Part shown: one piece after another, positions 1 to 8,867 of the stretch
Layout: every line of letters starts with the position of its first letter
How positions within the stretch are numbered: position 1 is the stretch's first letter
DNA from: Bacteroidota bacterium
Lineage (GTDB): Bacteria > Bacteroidota > Bacteroidia > Bacteroidales > Marinifilaceae
Length of the DNA: 12,218 nucleotides
Assembly: GCA_023400335.1 (NCBI GenBank)
Contig: JAEXFF010000301.1
Location: 1-12,218, forward strand
Reading direction: 5' to 3'
Notes under the pieces: model-generated
Seen by the model: only the letters and a program-made list of their open reading frames with translations
Databases searched by the model: none
What the model was told of the DNA's origin: nothing
Position numbers and translations under genes: made by a program

Positions 1-943
1 TACTCAGTGTCACCCCTATGCTCTCATTAAAATTATTTTTCATCTGGTTTGAAAAGGAATAACCGGATCCGGAAAGATGACTGCTTCCTATTCCGGCCGT
101 CAGATCTAAGGAAGGCAAATACCCGGAACGGGCAATCGCCACATCATATTCCGCAGCACTTACAGCCAGCCGGCCATTTTTAATCTCCGGCATAAAATCA
201 AGGGCTGCAGCATAGATAACTTCTTTGGAAGGTAAAACTTGCAATACTTCATTTTCTTGAATTTCAGGAATATCCAATTCTATAACAGCAGATATATCCA
301 GTTCCAATAATTGCTTCAGTTCCAACTTCTTTTCATCCAATGCTGTCTGAGCCACTACCAACTGATACTTATCTGCACTGTATTGGGATAGCAGTTGAGC
401 CAGATCACTCTGCGCGATATCCCCGGCAGCATACAACTCCCGGGCTCTTTCACACTGAGCTTCAGAAATCTCTACCGTTTTTTTGTTGATTTCTACAGAC
501 TCAGCAGCATATAAAACCTGCAAATAACCCTCTGTAATAGCAATTTCAATATTATTTTCGGCTTCCTGAATATACAATTCCTGTATTTTATTCTGCAATT
601 CCTGTTGCCGGATGTTCAAACGCAATTCTCCTCCCCGGTAAAGACTTACAGAGGAATTGAAACCATAAGTACCCGTATAGCTATTTTTATCTGTATCCGT
701 CGTTTTGGGGTGATTGACCAAACTTTGTCCGGAAGAAAAGGACAGGGAAGGGAAAAGCTGCGCCCGGGATTGTAAGGTATTCTCCTTGCTTTCTTCCCAT
801 GCAATTTTACTCTTTCTCACCTGGATATTCTGCTCCAGGGCATAGTCGATGCAATCCTGTAAACTCCACGTTTTCTCCTGAGCTTTCCCCGGTGAAATCA
901 TTCCCAAGATAAAAAATATAACCGAAATAATAACCCTCTTCAT
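1..943 (-). CDS. TolC-family outer-membrane efflux protein, N-terminal part (runs off left edge)
   Basis: Reading leftwards from an ATG at 941-943, an uninterrupted frame of 314 codons continues past the window edge, so the C-terminal part is missing here. It begins with a Sec signal peptide (basic MKR, a hydrophobic core, then a cleavage-like PGKAQ near residue 22). WSLQDCIDYALEQN follows, the usual opening of outer-membrane efflux proteins. The rest is rich in long amphipathic helices with Gln, Glu, Ala and Leu, and includes a GDIAQSDLAQLLSQY-type turn and a region with LPSLDLTAG, matching two OEP-type repeats. Such proteins form trimeric outer-membrane channels that work with a periplasmic adaptor and an ABC or RND pump; the partner genes would lie beyond the left edge. 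A Bacteroidota-type promoter lies about 75 bp upstream. The family call is firm, the exported substrate unknown. Confidence 0.9.
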   Translation of the reverse strand, partial: MKRVIISVIFFILGMISPGKAQEKTWSLQDCIDYALEQNIQVRKSKIAWEESKENTLQSRAQLFPSLSFSSGQSLVNHPKTTDTDKNSYTGTYGFNSSVSLYRGGELRLNIRQQELQNKIQELYIQEAENNIEIAITEGYLQVLYAAESVEINKKTVEISEAQCERARELYAAGDIAQSDLAQLLSQYSADKYQLVVAQTALDEKKLELKQLLELDISAVIELDIPEIQENEVLQVLPSKEVIYAAALDFMPEIKNGRLAVSAAEYDVAIARSGYLPSLDLTAGIGSSHLSGSGYSFSNQMKNNFNESIGVTLS

Positions 944-978
944 AATCGTCTTATTTTTGTTTTAATAAGTTTGATTTC

Positions 979-995
979 GGCCTTGCCATAAGGCC
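979..995 (-). other. Small hairpin in the leader of the tolC-like gene
   Basis: The arms GGCCTT (979-984) and AAGGCC (990-995) form a perfect 6-bp inverted repeat around a 5-nt loop. It lies between the predicted promoter (1016-1047) and the start codon at 943, so it would sit in the 5' untranslated leader. No T-run follows in either direction, so I do not call it a terminator. Its role is unknown. Confidence 0.35.
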
Positions 996-1015
996 TTACA
1001 AACATTTTATATAAA

Positions 1016-1047
1016 CAAAAATAAAAGATGTAGCTGTAAGGGACAAT
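1016..1047 (-). promoter_or_regulatory. Predicted promoter of the tolC-like gene (Bacteroidota type)
   Basis: On the minus strand the box TATTTTTG (1016-1023) matches the Bacteroidota -7 consensus TAnnTTTG exactly. An upstream ATTG (1044-1047) stands for the -33 TTTG box, with a 20-bp spacer. Initiation would fall near 1009, leaving a leader of about 65 nt before the ATG at 943. The weak -33 element and the repeats just upstream (1068-1123) suggest an activator-dependent promoter. Confidence 0.6.
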
Positions 1048-1067
1048 TTTATTAGACATACCCCTTG

Positions 1068-1123
1068 TTTCTGTCGACGAATCCGCCGTTTAAACCGATA
1101 AATACATGGCTTAAAATACCGAT
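1068..1123 (-). repeat. Direct-repeat operator array upstream of the tolC-like promoter
   Basis: Three 11-bp units read on the minus strand as ATCGGTATTTT (1113-1123), ATCGGTTTAAA (1089-1099) and a weaker GTCGACAGAAA (1068-1078). Their spacings are 24 and 21 bp, about two helical turns, so they lie on the same face of the DNA. Two of them sit 42 and 21 bp upstream of the -33 box, exactly the positions of the repeats in the second module at 1450-1481. Tandem boxes of about 9-11 bp at 21-22-bp spacing upstream of a weak promoter are typical of LytTR-domain regulators such as AgrA. Assignment to LytTR is inference, as no regulator gene is in the window. Confidence 0.5.
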
Positions 1124-1204
1124 ACAAACCGGAACATAAAGTCTGTTTTCTACGACCGGTCAGATTTTCCGGGAGCAATACCCCAGACGGTCCCGCTCTG
1201 ATAG

Positions 1205-1391
1205 AATTACTGAAGCCGCCCTTTGGGCGGCTTCACACAAACCTAATCACTCTAAACTAACTAAACCTGTATTACTTTGTATGTTTTCTACTTATTTCAC
1301 TCAGCAATCGTTTCACAAAATCCCGTTGAGAGAATTAATAATAAACGATTGGTGCTTTTCCAATCAGATTTTACAAACACTTTTCACTTCA
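1205..1391 (-). ncRNA. Candidate structured small RNA or leader transcript
   Basis: Downstream of the distal promoter module (1398-1429) lies about 180 nt without a convincing reading frame but with strong folding signals on the minus strand. Segment CCAATCGTTT (1343-1352) can pair either with GATTGG just before it (1360-1365) or with AAACGATTG after it (1305-1313, a perfect 9-bp match). The two stems are mutually exclusive. A perfect 11-bp GC-rich hairpin (1211-1235) then closes the region. The longest plausible frame here is 27 codons from a GTG without a ribosome-binding site. The region could be an independent small RNA, or an attenuator-like leader in a longer transcript towards the tolC-like gene. 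The evidence is promoter plus structure only; I recognise no known RNA family. Confidence 0.3.
1211..1235. terminator. GC-rich 11-bp hairpin, possible terminator without a U-tract
   Basis: Arms TGAAGCCGCCC (1211-1221) and GGGCGGCTTCA (1225-1235) form a perfect 11-bp stem around a 3-nt TTT/AAA loop. No T-run follows on either strand, so it is not a textbook intrinsic terminator. It may still stop or pause transcription coming from the atp operon or from the promoter at 1398-1429, which would insulate the tolC-like gene. It could equally be the stabilising 3' end of a small RNA. Confidence 0.45.
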
Positions 1392-1397
1392 CTCACA

Positions 1398-1429
1398 CAA
1401 AAATAAAAAAAGAGCAGTTAAAGAACAAT
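1398..1429 (-). promoter_or_regulatory. Second predicted promoter, a diverged copy of the tolC-like promoter
   Basis: The minus strand carries TATTTTTG (1398-1405) and ATTG (1426-1429) separated by 20 bp, the same boxes and spacing as the promoter at 1016-1047. The 12-nt stretch around the -33 box, TAATAAAATTGT, is identical in both copies. Initiation near 1391 would give a transcript running leftward into the non-coding, hairpin-rich region at 1205-1391. No protein gene lies immediately downstream. Confidence 0.55.
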
Positions 1430-1449
1430 TTTATTATACGAATTCCCTA

Positions 1450-1481
1450 TTTATACTGATTAATCCTTTATTTATACCGAC
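1450..1481 (-). repeat. Pair of 11-bp direct repeats upstream of the second promoter
   Basis: On the minus strand the units are GTCGGTATAAA (1471-1481) and ATCAGTATAAA (1450-1460), matching at 9 of 11 positions and spaced exactly 21 bp. They start 42 and 21 bp upstream of the -33 box. The geometry fits a dimer of a LytTR-type response regulator bound on one face of the helix. The same regulator would be expected to act on the array at 1068-1123. Confidence 0.5.
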
Positions 1482-1645
1482 CAACACCCATAAAGTACCT
1501 ATCAACTGAAACGTAAAATCAATTTCTGCTGCAGGAAAGATCCAAACGAACGAAAGTTTTATAACAAAAAAGAATGCATACACCACAATTACTTCCTGGA
1601 CAATCCCTTATACTGAGAATCAAGCTTAAACAACCGGCTCTGCTT

Positions 1646-2530
1646 TTACTCCTGTACGTTTCCTCCGGCCATATCCAGTAATTCTGTGGTAATTCCCTGC
1701 TGCCGCAGCTTATTGTATTCCAATTGTAAATTACCCAGCAATTTATAGGCATTGTCACTGGCCATCTGCATAGCCACTATTCGTACAGCCTGCTCTGAAG
1801 TTTGATTTTCCAATAACACCTTATAAAACATTGTCCGGACAATTAAAGGATATAAAATTTCAAAAATTTCCCGGCATCCGGGTTCATAAATATAAATCAA
1901 TTGCTTTTCCTGACGGTCGGGACCAGCCTGTTCATCCTGTTTATGAGGCCTCAGTGGCAACAAATGTAAGCGTTCTACCGTCTGGGTTCCCATACTTTTA
2001 AAATGCGTATAAATCACTTCCACCCGGTCGATCTCCCCCGTTTGAAAGCAGCCGATCAGTTCGTCCGACAAGGCTTTGACCCCCTCCGCATACTGAGCGG
2101 CAGCAAATAAATCCGGCACTTCCCTGAAGCTGATATTCTTCATCCGCTTCACATCCCCTACGATCTTCTTTCCCACAGCATACACATCCGGTTGCATAAT
2201 TCCCTGCGAACGGTATTCTTCTACTGCCTGGACTAACTTTTTATATATATTGATATTAAAAGCTCCGCACAGTCCTTCATCCGATCCCAGCACCACCAAG
2301 GCAACCTGATGTATGTCCCGTTCCTGCCGTAAAGGGGAAATAAAATCGCAATCCCTCTCATTCACATGATTCAATATAGACCGCAATTGTTCTTCATAAG
2401 GCATGGCCCGGTTCAACGCAATCTCTGCTTTCCGTAGCCGGGCAGATGAAATCATCTTCATCGCCCCGGTAATTTTCTGAGAAGATTGGACAGACCCAAT
2501 CCTTCGCTTCAATTCACGCATTGTTGCCAT
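1646..2530 (-). CDS. atpG: F1Fo ATP synthase subunit gamma
   Basis: This is the rotor shaft of F1, which turns inside the alpha3beta3 head and couples proton flow in Fo to ATP synthesis. The 294-residue product has the two family hallmarks. The N-terminal helix (RELKRRIGSVQSSQKITGAM, about residues 5-24) leads into KMISSARLRKA. The C-terminal helix (AVRIVAMQMASDNAYKLLGN, about 248-267) has the signature that pairs with it as a coiled coil. The central Rossmann-like domain contains LGSDEGLCGAFN near residue 80. It is the last gene of the operon. The gap to atpA is 121 bp, the widest in the cluster, with AAGAAGG about 5 bp before the ATG. No obvious intrinsic terminator follows the stop. Confidence 0.97.
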   Translation of the reverse strand: MATMRELKRRIGSVQSSQKITGAMKMISSARLRKAEIALNRAMPYEEQLRSILNHVNERDCDFISPLRQERDIHQVALVVLGSDEGLCGAFNINIYKKLVQAVEEYRSQGIMQPDVYAVGKKIVGDVKRMKNISFREVPDLFAAAQYAEGVKALSDELIGCFQTGEIDRVEVIYTHFKSMGTQTVERLHLLPLRPHKQDEQAGPDRQEKQLIYIYEPGCREIFEILYPLIVRTMFYKVLLENQTSEQAVRIVAMQMASDNAYKLLGNLQLEYNKLRQQGITTELLDMAGGNVQE

Positions 2531-2651
2531 AAATACCTTCTTTTATTTCCCTTGTACTAAAAGAAATTCCTTTCATTTCAGTCTTCTACCCTTTTATTTG
2601 TCCATTATGCTTTTGAAAACGTCTTTTTACCTCTCCCCCTTTTACAAACGC

Positions 2652-4229
2652 TTAAATTTTAAAACGTTCTGTTACCTCCGCTGCGACAGCCGTCATCAGT
2701 TCCTCCACTTTCTCATCCAGAATTCCTTCTTTCAAGCGATCCAATACTTCTTCACGGTAGCGGGCATGCAAGAGTTCCAGATACAATTTTTCAAAATCCG
2801 ACACATGGTGTAAAGGCACCTCTTTCAACAATCCCTGCGTACCACAATAAATGACCGCCACCTCTTCTTCTACCGGCATAGGGGAATACTGCGGCTGTAT
2901 CAGTAATCTTGCATTTTTACGTCCTTTATCAATTACCATGGCTGTCACGGGGTCCATATCTCCTCCGAATTTAGAAAATGCCTCCAGTTCCCGGTACTGG
3001 GCCTGATCGATTTTTAACGTTCCCGCTATTTTTTTCATTGATTTCAACTGTGCGTTTCCTCCCACACGGGATACGGATATTCCTACGTTTATGGCCGGTC
3101 GTGTTCCTTCGTTAAACAAGGCTGTATCCAAAAAAATCTGTCCGTCGGTAATAGAAATGACATTGGTCGGAATATATGCCGAAACATCGCCTGCCTGAGT
3201 CTCAATGATCGGTAAAGCCGTCAAAGACCCGCCTCCTTTTATGACAGGCCTCAGCACTTCCGGCAAATCGTTCATCTGAGCAGCGACCTCATCGTTGGAA
3301 ATAATACGGGCTGCCCTCTCCAACAAACGGGAATGCAGATAAAATATATCTCCCGGGTAAGCTTCCCTTCCGGAAGGACGCCTCAGAATCAGGGAAATCT
3401 CCCGGTAAGCTACTGCCTGTTTGGAGAGATCGTCGTATACCACCAGGGCATTTCGCCCGCTATCCCGGAAATATTCTCCGATAGATGCCCCCGCAAACGG
3501 TGCATAATAACGCATAGCTGCCGAATCGGATGCGTTGGCAGCTACGATAATACAATATTCCAAAGCTCCTTTTTCCCGCAACGTATTCACTAAAGTAGCT
3601 ACAGACGAAGCCTTTTGTCCGATAGCGACATAGATACAATATACCGGATCTCCCTTCCGGAAATTTTCCCTTTGGTTGAGTATCGTATCGACAGCAATGG
3701 CCGTTTTTCCGGTCTGACGGTCACCGATAATCAACTCCCGTTGTCCCCGGCCGATAGGGACCATCGAATCGACAGCCTTGATCCCGGTCTGCAAAGGTTC
3801 CTTCACCGGTTGCCGGAAAATAACTCCCGGTGCTTTCCGTTCCAATGGTAACTCCAGCGTTTCCCCTTCAATCGGTCCGGCCCCGTCGATAGGGTCCCCC
3901 AAGGTATTTACTACCCTTCCCAACAAACCTTCCCCAACTTTTATGGAAGCAATATGTCCGGTCCGTTTCACCGTAAAATTTTCTTTTACCCGGTCACCTG
4001 CATTCATCAGAATAACTCCTACATTATCCTGTTCCAGATTCATCGCTACCCCCCTCACTCCATTTTCGAATTCCACCAATTCGCTCGAACGTACATTGTC
4101 CAATCCAAACACGTGAGCCACCCCGTCGCCTACTTCCAAAACGGTTCCAACTTCCTCAAAAACGGTCTTCGTATCTATTCCTTTAAGCTGCATTTCGAGT
4201 ATATTCGAAACTTCATCCACTTTACTCAT
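2652..4229 (-). CDS. atpA: F1Fo ATP synthase subunit alpha
   Basis: This is the non-catalytic nucleotide-binding subunit of the F1 head, 525 residues, of normal family length. The N-terminal beta-barrel has [16 protein letters not shown] (about 28-43). The P-loop GDRQTGKT is at 169-176, the canonical alpha form. The arginine finger that reaches into the neighbouring beta active site is in [11 protein letters not shown], at about Arg388. The C-terminal helical domain ends with [11 protein letters not shown]. The ATG start is supported by the conserved N-terminus, which begins 69 bp after atpH. Nothing is truncated or missing. Confidence 0.98.
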   Translation of the reverse strand: MSKVDEVSNILEMQLKGIDTKTVFEEVGTVLEVGDGVAHVFGLDNVRSSELVEFENGVRGVAMNLEQDNVGVILMNAGDRVKENFTVKRTGHIASIKVGEGLLGRVVNTLGDPIDGAGPIEGETLELPLERKAPGVIFRQPVKEPLQTGIKAVDSMVPIGRGQRELIIGDRQTGKTAIAVDTILNQRENFRKGDPVYCIYVAIGQKASSVATLVNTLREKGALEYCIIVAANASDSAAMRYYAPFAGASIGEYFRDSGRNALVVYDDLSKQAVAYREISLILRRPSGREAYPGDIFYLHSRLLERAARIISNDEVAAQMNDLPEVLRPVIKGGGSLTALPIIETQAGDVSAYIPTNVISITDGQIFLDTALFNEGTRPAINVGISVSRVGGNAQLKSMKKIAGTLKIDQAQYRELEAFSKFGGDMDPVTAMVIDKGRKNARLLIQPQYSPMPVEEEVAVIYCGTQGLLKEVPLHHVSDFEKLYLELLHARYREEVLDRLKEGILDEKVEELMTAVAAEVTERFKI

Positions 4230-4298
4230 AACATTTTTCTTTTAATTCCCTTACATAACTCATTTTCCCGGAATTTTTCTTTCCCTTTTATCCGTTTC

Positions 4299-4838
4299 TC
4301 ACACTTTCAACATTTCCGAACGAATCTGTTTCAATTCTTTTCTCACAGAAGCATCCAACTCTTCCGAACCGATTTTCAAAATAAAGCCACCGATGATCTG
4401 AGGATCTACGGAACTGTAAAATTCTACCCGCCTGGAGGTATGTTCAGTCACCAATTTTTTGATCTTTTCCATTACGGCCGGCTCCAATTCCCGGGCCGTG
4501 ATAATATTCACCCGGATAATACCGTTTGCTTTGCGATAAATATCCTCATATATCAACGCAATAGTTCTCATATAACTCTCCCGGTGATTCCTGATCAGTA
4601 ACCGGATAGCCCGTATATATGCCTCTCCCGGCTCAATTCCGATAGCCGTCGAAAGCAATAATTCCTTATCCTTCGGAGACAGCACAGGATTCAACAAAGC
4701 TTTCTGTAAATCCGGATAAGCTCCGTAATTATCCAAAAATAACTTCATTTTCTCATAGACCAATTCCTCTACTCCCAGTTCTTTCGCGTACCGGAACAAA
4801 GCTTTTGCATACCGCTGTGAGATTAATCCCTCGTTCAT
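4299..4838 (-). CDS. atpH: F1Fo ATP synthase subunit delta
   Basis: This peripheral-stalk protein, called OSCP in mitochondria, links the top of the F1 head to the b-subunit dimer. At 179 residues it has the usual length. The N-terminal helical bundle starts with ISQRYAKALFRYAKELG (about 6-22). The C-terminal family signature is visible as VDPQIIGGFILKIGSEELDA (about 144-163), followed by SVRKELKQIR. It lies between atpF (76-bp gap) and atpA (69-bp gap), its normal position in the cluster. Confidence 0.96.
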   Translation of the reverse strand: MNEGLISQRYAKALFRYAKELGVEELVYEKMKLFLDNYGAYPDLQKALLNPVLSPKDKELLLSTAIGIEPGEAYIRAIRLLIRNHRESYMRTIALIYEDIYRKANGIIRVNIITARELEPAVMEKIKKLVTEHTSRRVEFYSSVDPQIIGGFILKIGSEELDASVRKELKQIRSEMLKV

Positions 4839-4914
4839 GTGTTATCCTTTCTACTGAAATTTACGGCTATTCTCTTCCGGAGTTTACAGAAAAAACGTAA
4901 ACTACTCCTTTTCA

Positions 4915-5412
4915 TCAATTTTTATTCTCCAGTTCATCCAGAAATTTTTCCACCATTTTCTCCTGAGCTTCCTTTCCGGATAAATCTTCCCGAATTACTT
5001 TCCCGGCAATCTCCAGTGACAATTTGCTCACCCTCCGGCGCATCTGTACTTCTGCTTCTCTTTTTGTCTGTTCAGCTGCCAAACGGGCTGCTTCCAATAC
5101 TTTCTGGGCTTCCTGCGACGCTGCTTTCCGGGCCTCCCTGACAATATTCTCTTTCAACCGCTGGGCTTCCTGTAAGATCTCCAGCTGCCGCCGCTGAGCC
5201 TCTGAATATAAAGCTTTTGCATCCTTTTCTGCCTGTCTCTTTTCTTCTATCGCCTGCTGGGCATACTGCACCCCTTTGTCGATAAAATCGGCCCGTTCGT
5301 CCACACTTTTGATAATCATTGGCCAGGCAAACTTTGCCAATACTCCCAAAAGAATCAGAAAAACTACCAACATCCAGAATACCAGTCCGAATTCCGGCTC
5401 AAATAATGCCAT
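4915..5412 (-). CDS. atpF: F1Fo ATP synthase subunit b
   Basis: This is the peripheral-stalk subunit, anchored in the cytoplasmic membrane and working as a dimer that holds F1 still while the rotor turns. The 165-residue product has a single N-terminal membrane helix (FGLVFWMLVVFLILLGVLAK, about 8-27). The KFAWPMI hinge typical of b subunits follows. The remaining 130 residues are charged, Ala/Glu/Gln/Arg-rich helix of coiled-coil character. There is one b gene and no second b' gene. It lies 54 bp after atpE. Confidence 0.95.
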   Translation of the reverse strand: MALFEPEFGLVFWMLVVFLILLGVLAKFAWPMIIKSVDERADFIDKGVQYAQQAIEEKRQAEKDAKALYSEAQRRQLEILQEAQRLKENIVREARKAASQEAQKVLEAARLAAEQTKREAEVQMRRRVSKLSLEIAGKVIREDLSGKEAQEKMVEKFLDELENKN

Positions 5413-5466
5413 AATCTTATTTTTTATTGAAAAAGGACGATTCCATTTCCTCTTCCGGAGTTAATC

Positions 5467-5751
<285 letters not shown>

Positions 5752-5775
5752 TCATTATTTCTTCTCCGATACAGT

Positions 5776-6831
5776 TCAGGAAGCAGATTTACTTCCTACC
5801 CTTGCCAAACTAATAAATATAGTCGACAGCATCATAAATACATACGCCTGTATAAAACAAATCAAAAAATCGATCAGATTCATAAATACGGCAAACAGTA
5901 CAGCAATCACCGTGGAACCAGCCATGGCAGCTGTCCCCAATGCTCCGAAAACAAATATCAGTGCAATCAATACCAAGGTAATCAAATGACCGGCCATCAT
6001 ATTGGCAAACAAACGGATCATCAAAGCGACCGGCTTCGTAAATACGCCAAAGATTTCTATCAAAGGCAAAATCGGTAACGGAAATTTTAACCATGCCGGG
6101 ACATCCGGCCATACAATCTCTTTCCAATATTTTTTGGTTCCCGATACATTCACTACCACAAATGTGCACAAAGCCAATACCAAGGTAACCGATATATTCC
6201 CCATTACATTTGCCCCTCCCGGAAAAACGACAATCATGCCGAGCCAGTTGGAAAATAAAATGAAGAAAAACAATGTCAGTAAATACGGGGCAAACCGCCG
6301 GGCTTCCCCTTCCAATACAGCTACGATTACCTCCTTATACACCATATCAATAATCATTTCTATCAAGCCTAAGCCCCGGCGGGGCGCTACAAGCGGATTC
6401 CGACGGTACCAACGTTTCAGGGGGAAAAGTACCCACATGACAACGATAGCTGTAATAAATAAAGCCAATACATTTTTCGTTACGGACAAATCCAGGGGCC
6501 TGTATATCTTTCCCTCCTTCTCCCCAACCACTTTCCCATCATACTCTCCACCGGAAGCAATGTAAAATCCCTCATACGATTTTCCCTCCCGTAAACGGGA
6601 AGAACTGAAAATATACCATCCTTCTTCCCCATGCACAATAACCGGTAAGGGAATCTGAATACTCCTTCCATGCGGTAAAGTAATATTCCATCCGTATTCA
6701 TCCCCCAAATGACTGAAAATGGCATCCTTCGGATTGAAAGTATTTTTCTCCTTTCCCTGCTCCGCTGCAAAAGCTCCAGCAGTAAACAGAAAAAGAAACA
6801 AAACAGACAAACATATAATTATTTTTCTCAT
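5776..6831 (-). CDS. atpB: F1Fo ATP synthase subunit a, with N-terminal extension
   Basis: This is the stator subunit that forms the two proton half-channels against the c ring. I chose the ATG at 6831 (351 residues) because it starts directly with a signal-peptide-like stretch (MRKIIICLSVLFLFLF, then AGAFAAEQ). A TTG at 6849 would add six residues and has a GGAAGG about 5 bp before it, so it remains an alternative. Residues about 24-115 form a polar segment with HLGDEYGWNITLP, expected outside the membrane. The conserved a-subunit core follows, with the essential Arg273 in ALMIRLFANMMAGH and Gln328 in the last helices (FIQAYVFMMLS). Such long a subunits are usual in Bacteroidota, whereas the E. 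coli subunit has about 271 residues. Confidence 0.95.
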   Translation of the reverse strand: MRKIIICLSVLFLFLFTAGAFAAEQGKEKNTFNPKDAIFSHLGDEYGWNITLPHGRSIQIPLPVIVHGEEGWYIFSSSRLREGKSYEGFYIASGGEYDGKVVGEKEGKIYRPLDLSVTKNVLALFITAIVVMWVLFPLKRWYRRNPLVAPRRGLGLIEMIIDMVYKEVIVAVLEGEARRFAPYLLTLFFFILFSNWLGMIVVFPGGANVMGNISVTLVLALCTFVVVNVSGTKKYWKEIVWPDVPAWLKFPLPILPLIEIFGVFTKPVALMIRLFANMMAGHLITLVLIALIFVFGALGTAAMAGSTVIAVLFAVFMNLIDFLICFIQAYVFMMLSTIFISLARVGSKSAS

Positions 6832-6899
6832 ATTCAGTATTTTGAACAAAAACCTTCCCTATCCCTCGTTCCGTAGGAGCCATACTGCCTGTACCTCTT

Positions 6900-7142
6900 T
6901 TAATTCAGACATACGGCAATCCGGTTGGCTCTTACCTCTACAATTCCACCTGTTACAGCAATCTTTGCCTCCTTACCTTCAGTGAAATACACAATCTCTC
7001 CCGGTAGAAGGGTCGAAATCAAAGGAGCATGATTCTCCAATACGGTAAAAGGACCGCAACTTCCGGGCAAAGTCACCCGGTCGACTGCCCCGTCAAAAAG
7101 AATCTTCTCTGTAGATATGACTCTTAATATCATAATTTCCAT
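6900..7142 (-). CDS. atpC: F1Fo ATP synthase subunit epsilon, short form
   Basis: This central-stalk subunit joins gamma to the c ring. The 80-residue product covers only the N-terminal beta-sandwich (ISTEKILFDGAVDRVTLPGS, then GPFTVLENHAPLISTLLPG and AVTGGIVEVRANRIAV). The C-terminal pair of helices found in the usual 130-140-residue proteins, which in E. coli can insert into F1 and inhibit it, is absent. The stop codon follows the sandwich directly, with no downstream remnant. Two ATGs are possible, at 7142 and 7133. The first begins 9 bp after the atpD stop, which indicates a tight atpD-atpC pair. Confidence 0.95.
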   Translation of the reverse strand: MEIMILRVISTEKILFDGAVDRVTLPGSCGPFTVLENHAPLISTLLPGEIVYFTEGKEAKIAVTGGIVEVRANRIAVCLN

Positions 7143-7151
7143 TTATTATTC

Positions 7152-8666
<1,515 letters not shown>

Positions 8667-8740
8667 TTATGCTTTCAATATCTCCATACCACAACCTTTT
8701 AACGAAAATTCATTTAAAAAAGTTGTCGTATAGATTAATT

Positions 8741-8771
8741 CAAAAAATATACCATTTCTTCAGGAAACAAG
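8741..8771 (-). promoter_or_regulatory. Candidate promoter of the atp operon
   Basis: On the minus strand TATTTTTTG (8741-8749) resembles the Bacteroidota -7 box TAnnTTTG with one extra T. CTTG (8768-8771) is a possible -33 element at 18 bp. Initiation near 8735 would leave about 75 nt before the atpD ATG. Another possible pair lies upstream (TTG near 8811, TAAATTTT near 8790), so the exact site is uncertain. Confidence 0.35.
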
Positions 8772-8791
8772 TCTGAGTAGTAAAATTTACA

Positions 8792-8848
8792 CTACGGTAA
8801 CATAAATAAACAACCCTCTTCTCATTGAAGAGAAACCCCAAACCGTAG
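8792..8848 (-). other. Nested inverted repeats between the small gene and atpD
   Basis: An outer 7-bp stem (CTACGGT at 8792-8798 with ACCGTAG at 8842-8848) encloses an inner 6-bp hairpin (CTCTTC at 8816-8821 with GAAGAG at 8827-8832). It begins about 20 bp after the stop of the small upstream gene and lies upstream of the candidate atp promoter. It could form the 3' end of the upstream transcript or regulate read-through into the atp operon. No clear T-run follows. Confidence 0.3.
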
Positions 8849-8867
8849 CTACCGATGAAAAAAGAAT

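Noticed and set aside
996..1178. Minus-strand 60-codon frame upstream of the tolC-like gene
   Set aside because: The predicted tolC promoter and its operator repeats lie inside it, and the Arg/Lys/Cys-rich product looks random.
1277..1459. Plus-strand 60-codon frame in the atpG-tolC gap
   Set aside because: It overlaps the second promoter and the hairpin region on the other strand, with no ribosome-binding site or recognisable protein.
1519..1758. Minus-strand 79-codon frame overlapping the end of atpG
   Set aside because: It is mostly a shifted reading of atpG plus non-coding sequence, and nothing about it looks like a protein family.
2514..2576. 20-codon frame in the atpA-atpG gap that overlaps the atpG start
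   Set aside because: It could couple translation, but there is no ribosome-binding site or conservation evidence, and such short frames arise by chance.
3954..4601. Long plus-strand open frame (215 codons) opposite atpA and atpH
   Set aside because: It is antisense to two certain genes, has a Phe/His/Ser-rich composition typical of the reverse of coding sequence, and lacks a promoter or recognisable domain.
6002..6565. Plus-strand open frame (187 codons) opposite atpB
   Set aside because: It is fully antisense to the conserved a-subunit gene, and its composition follows from the opposite strand.
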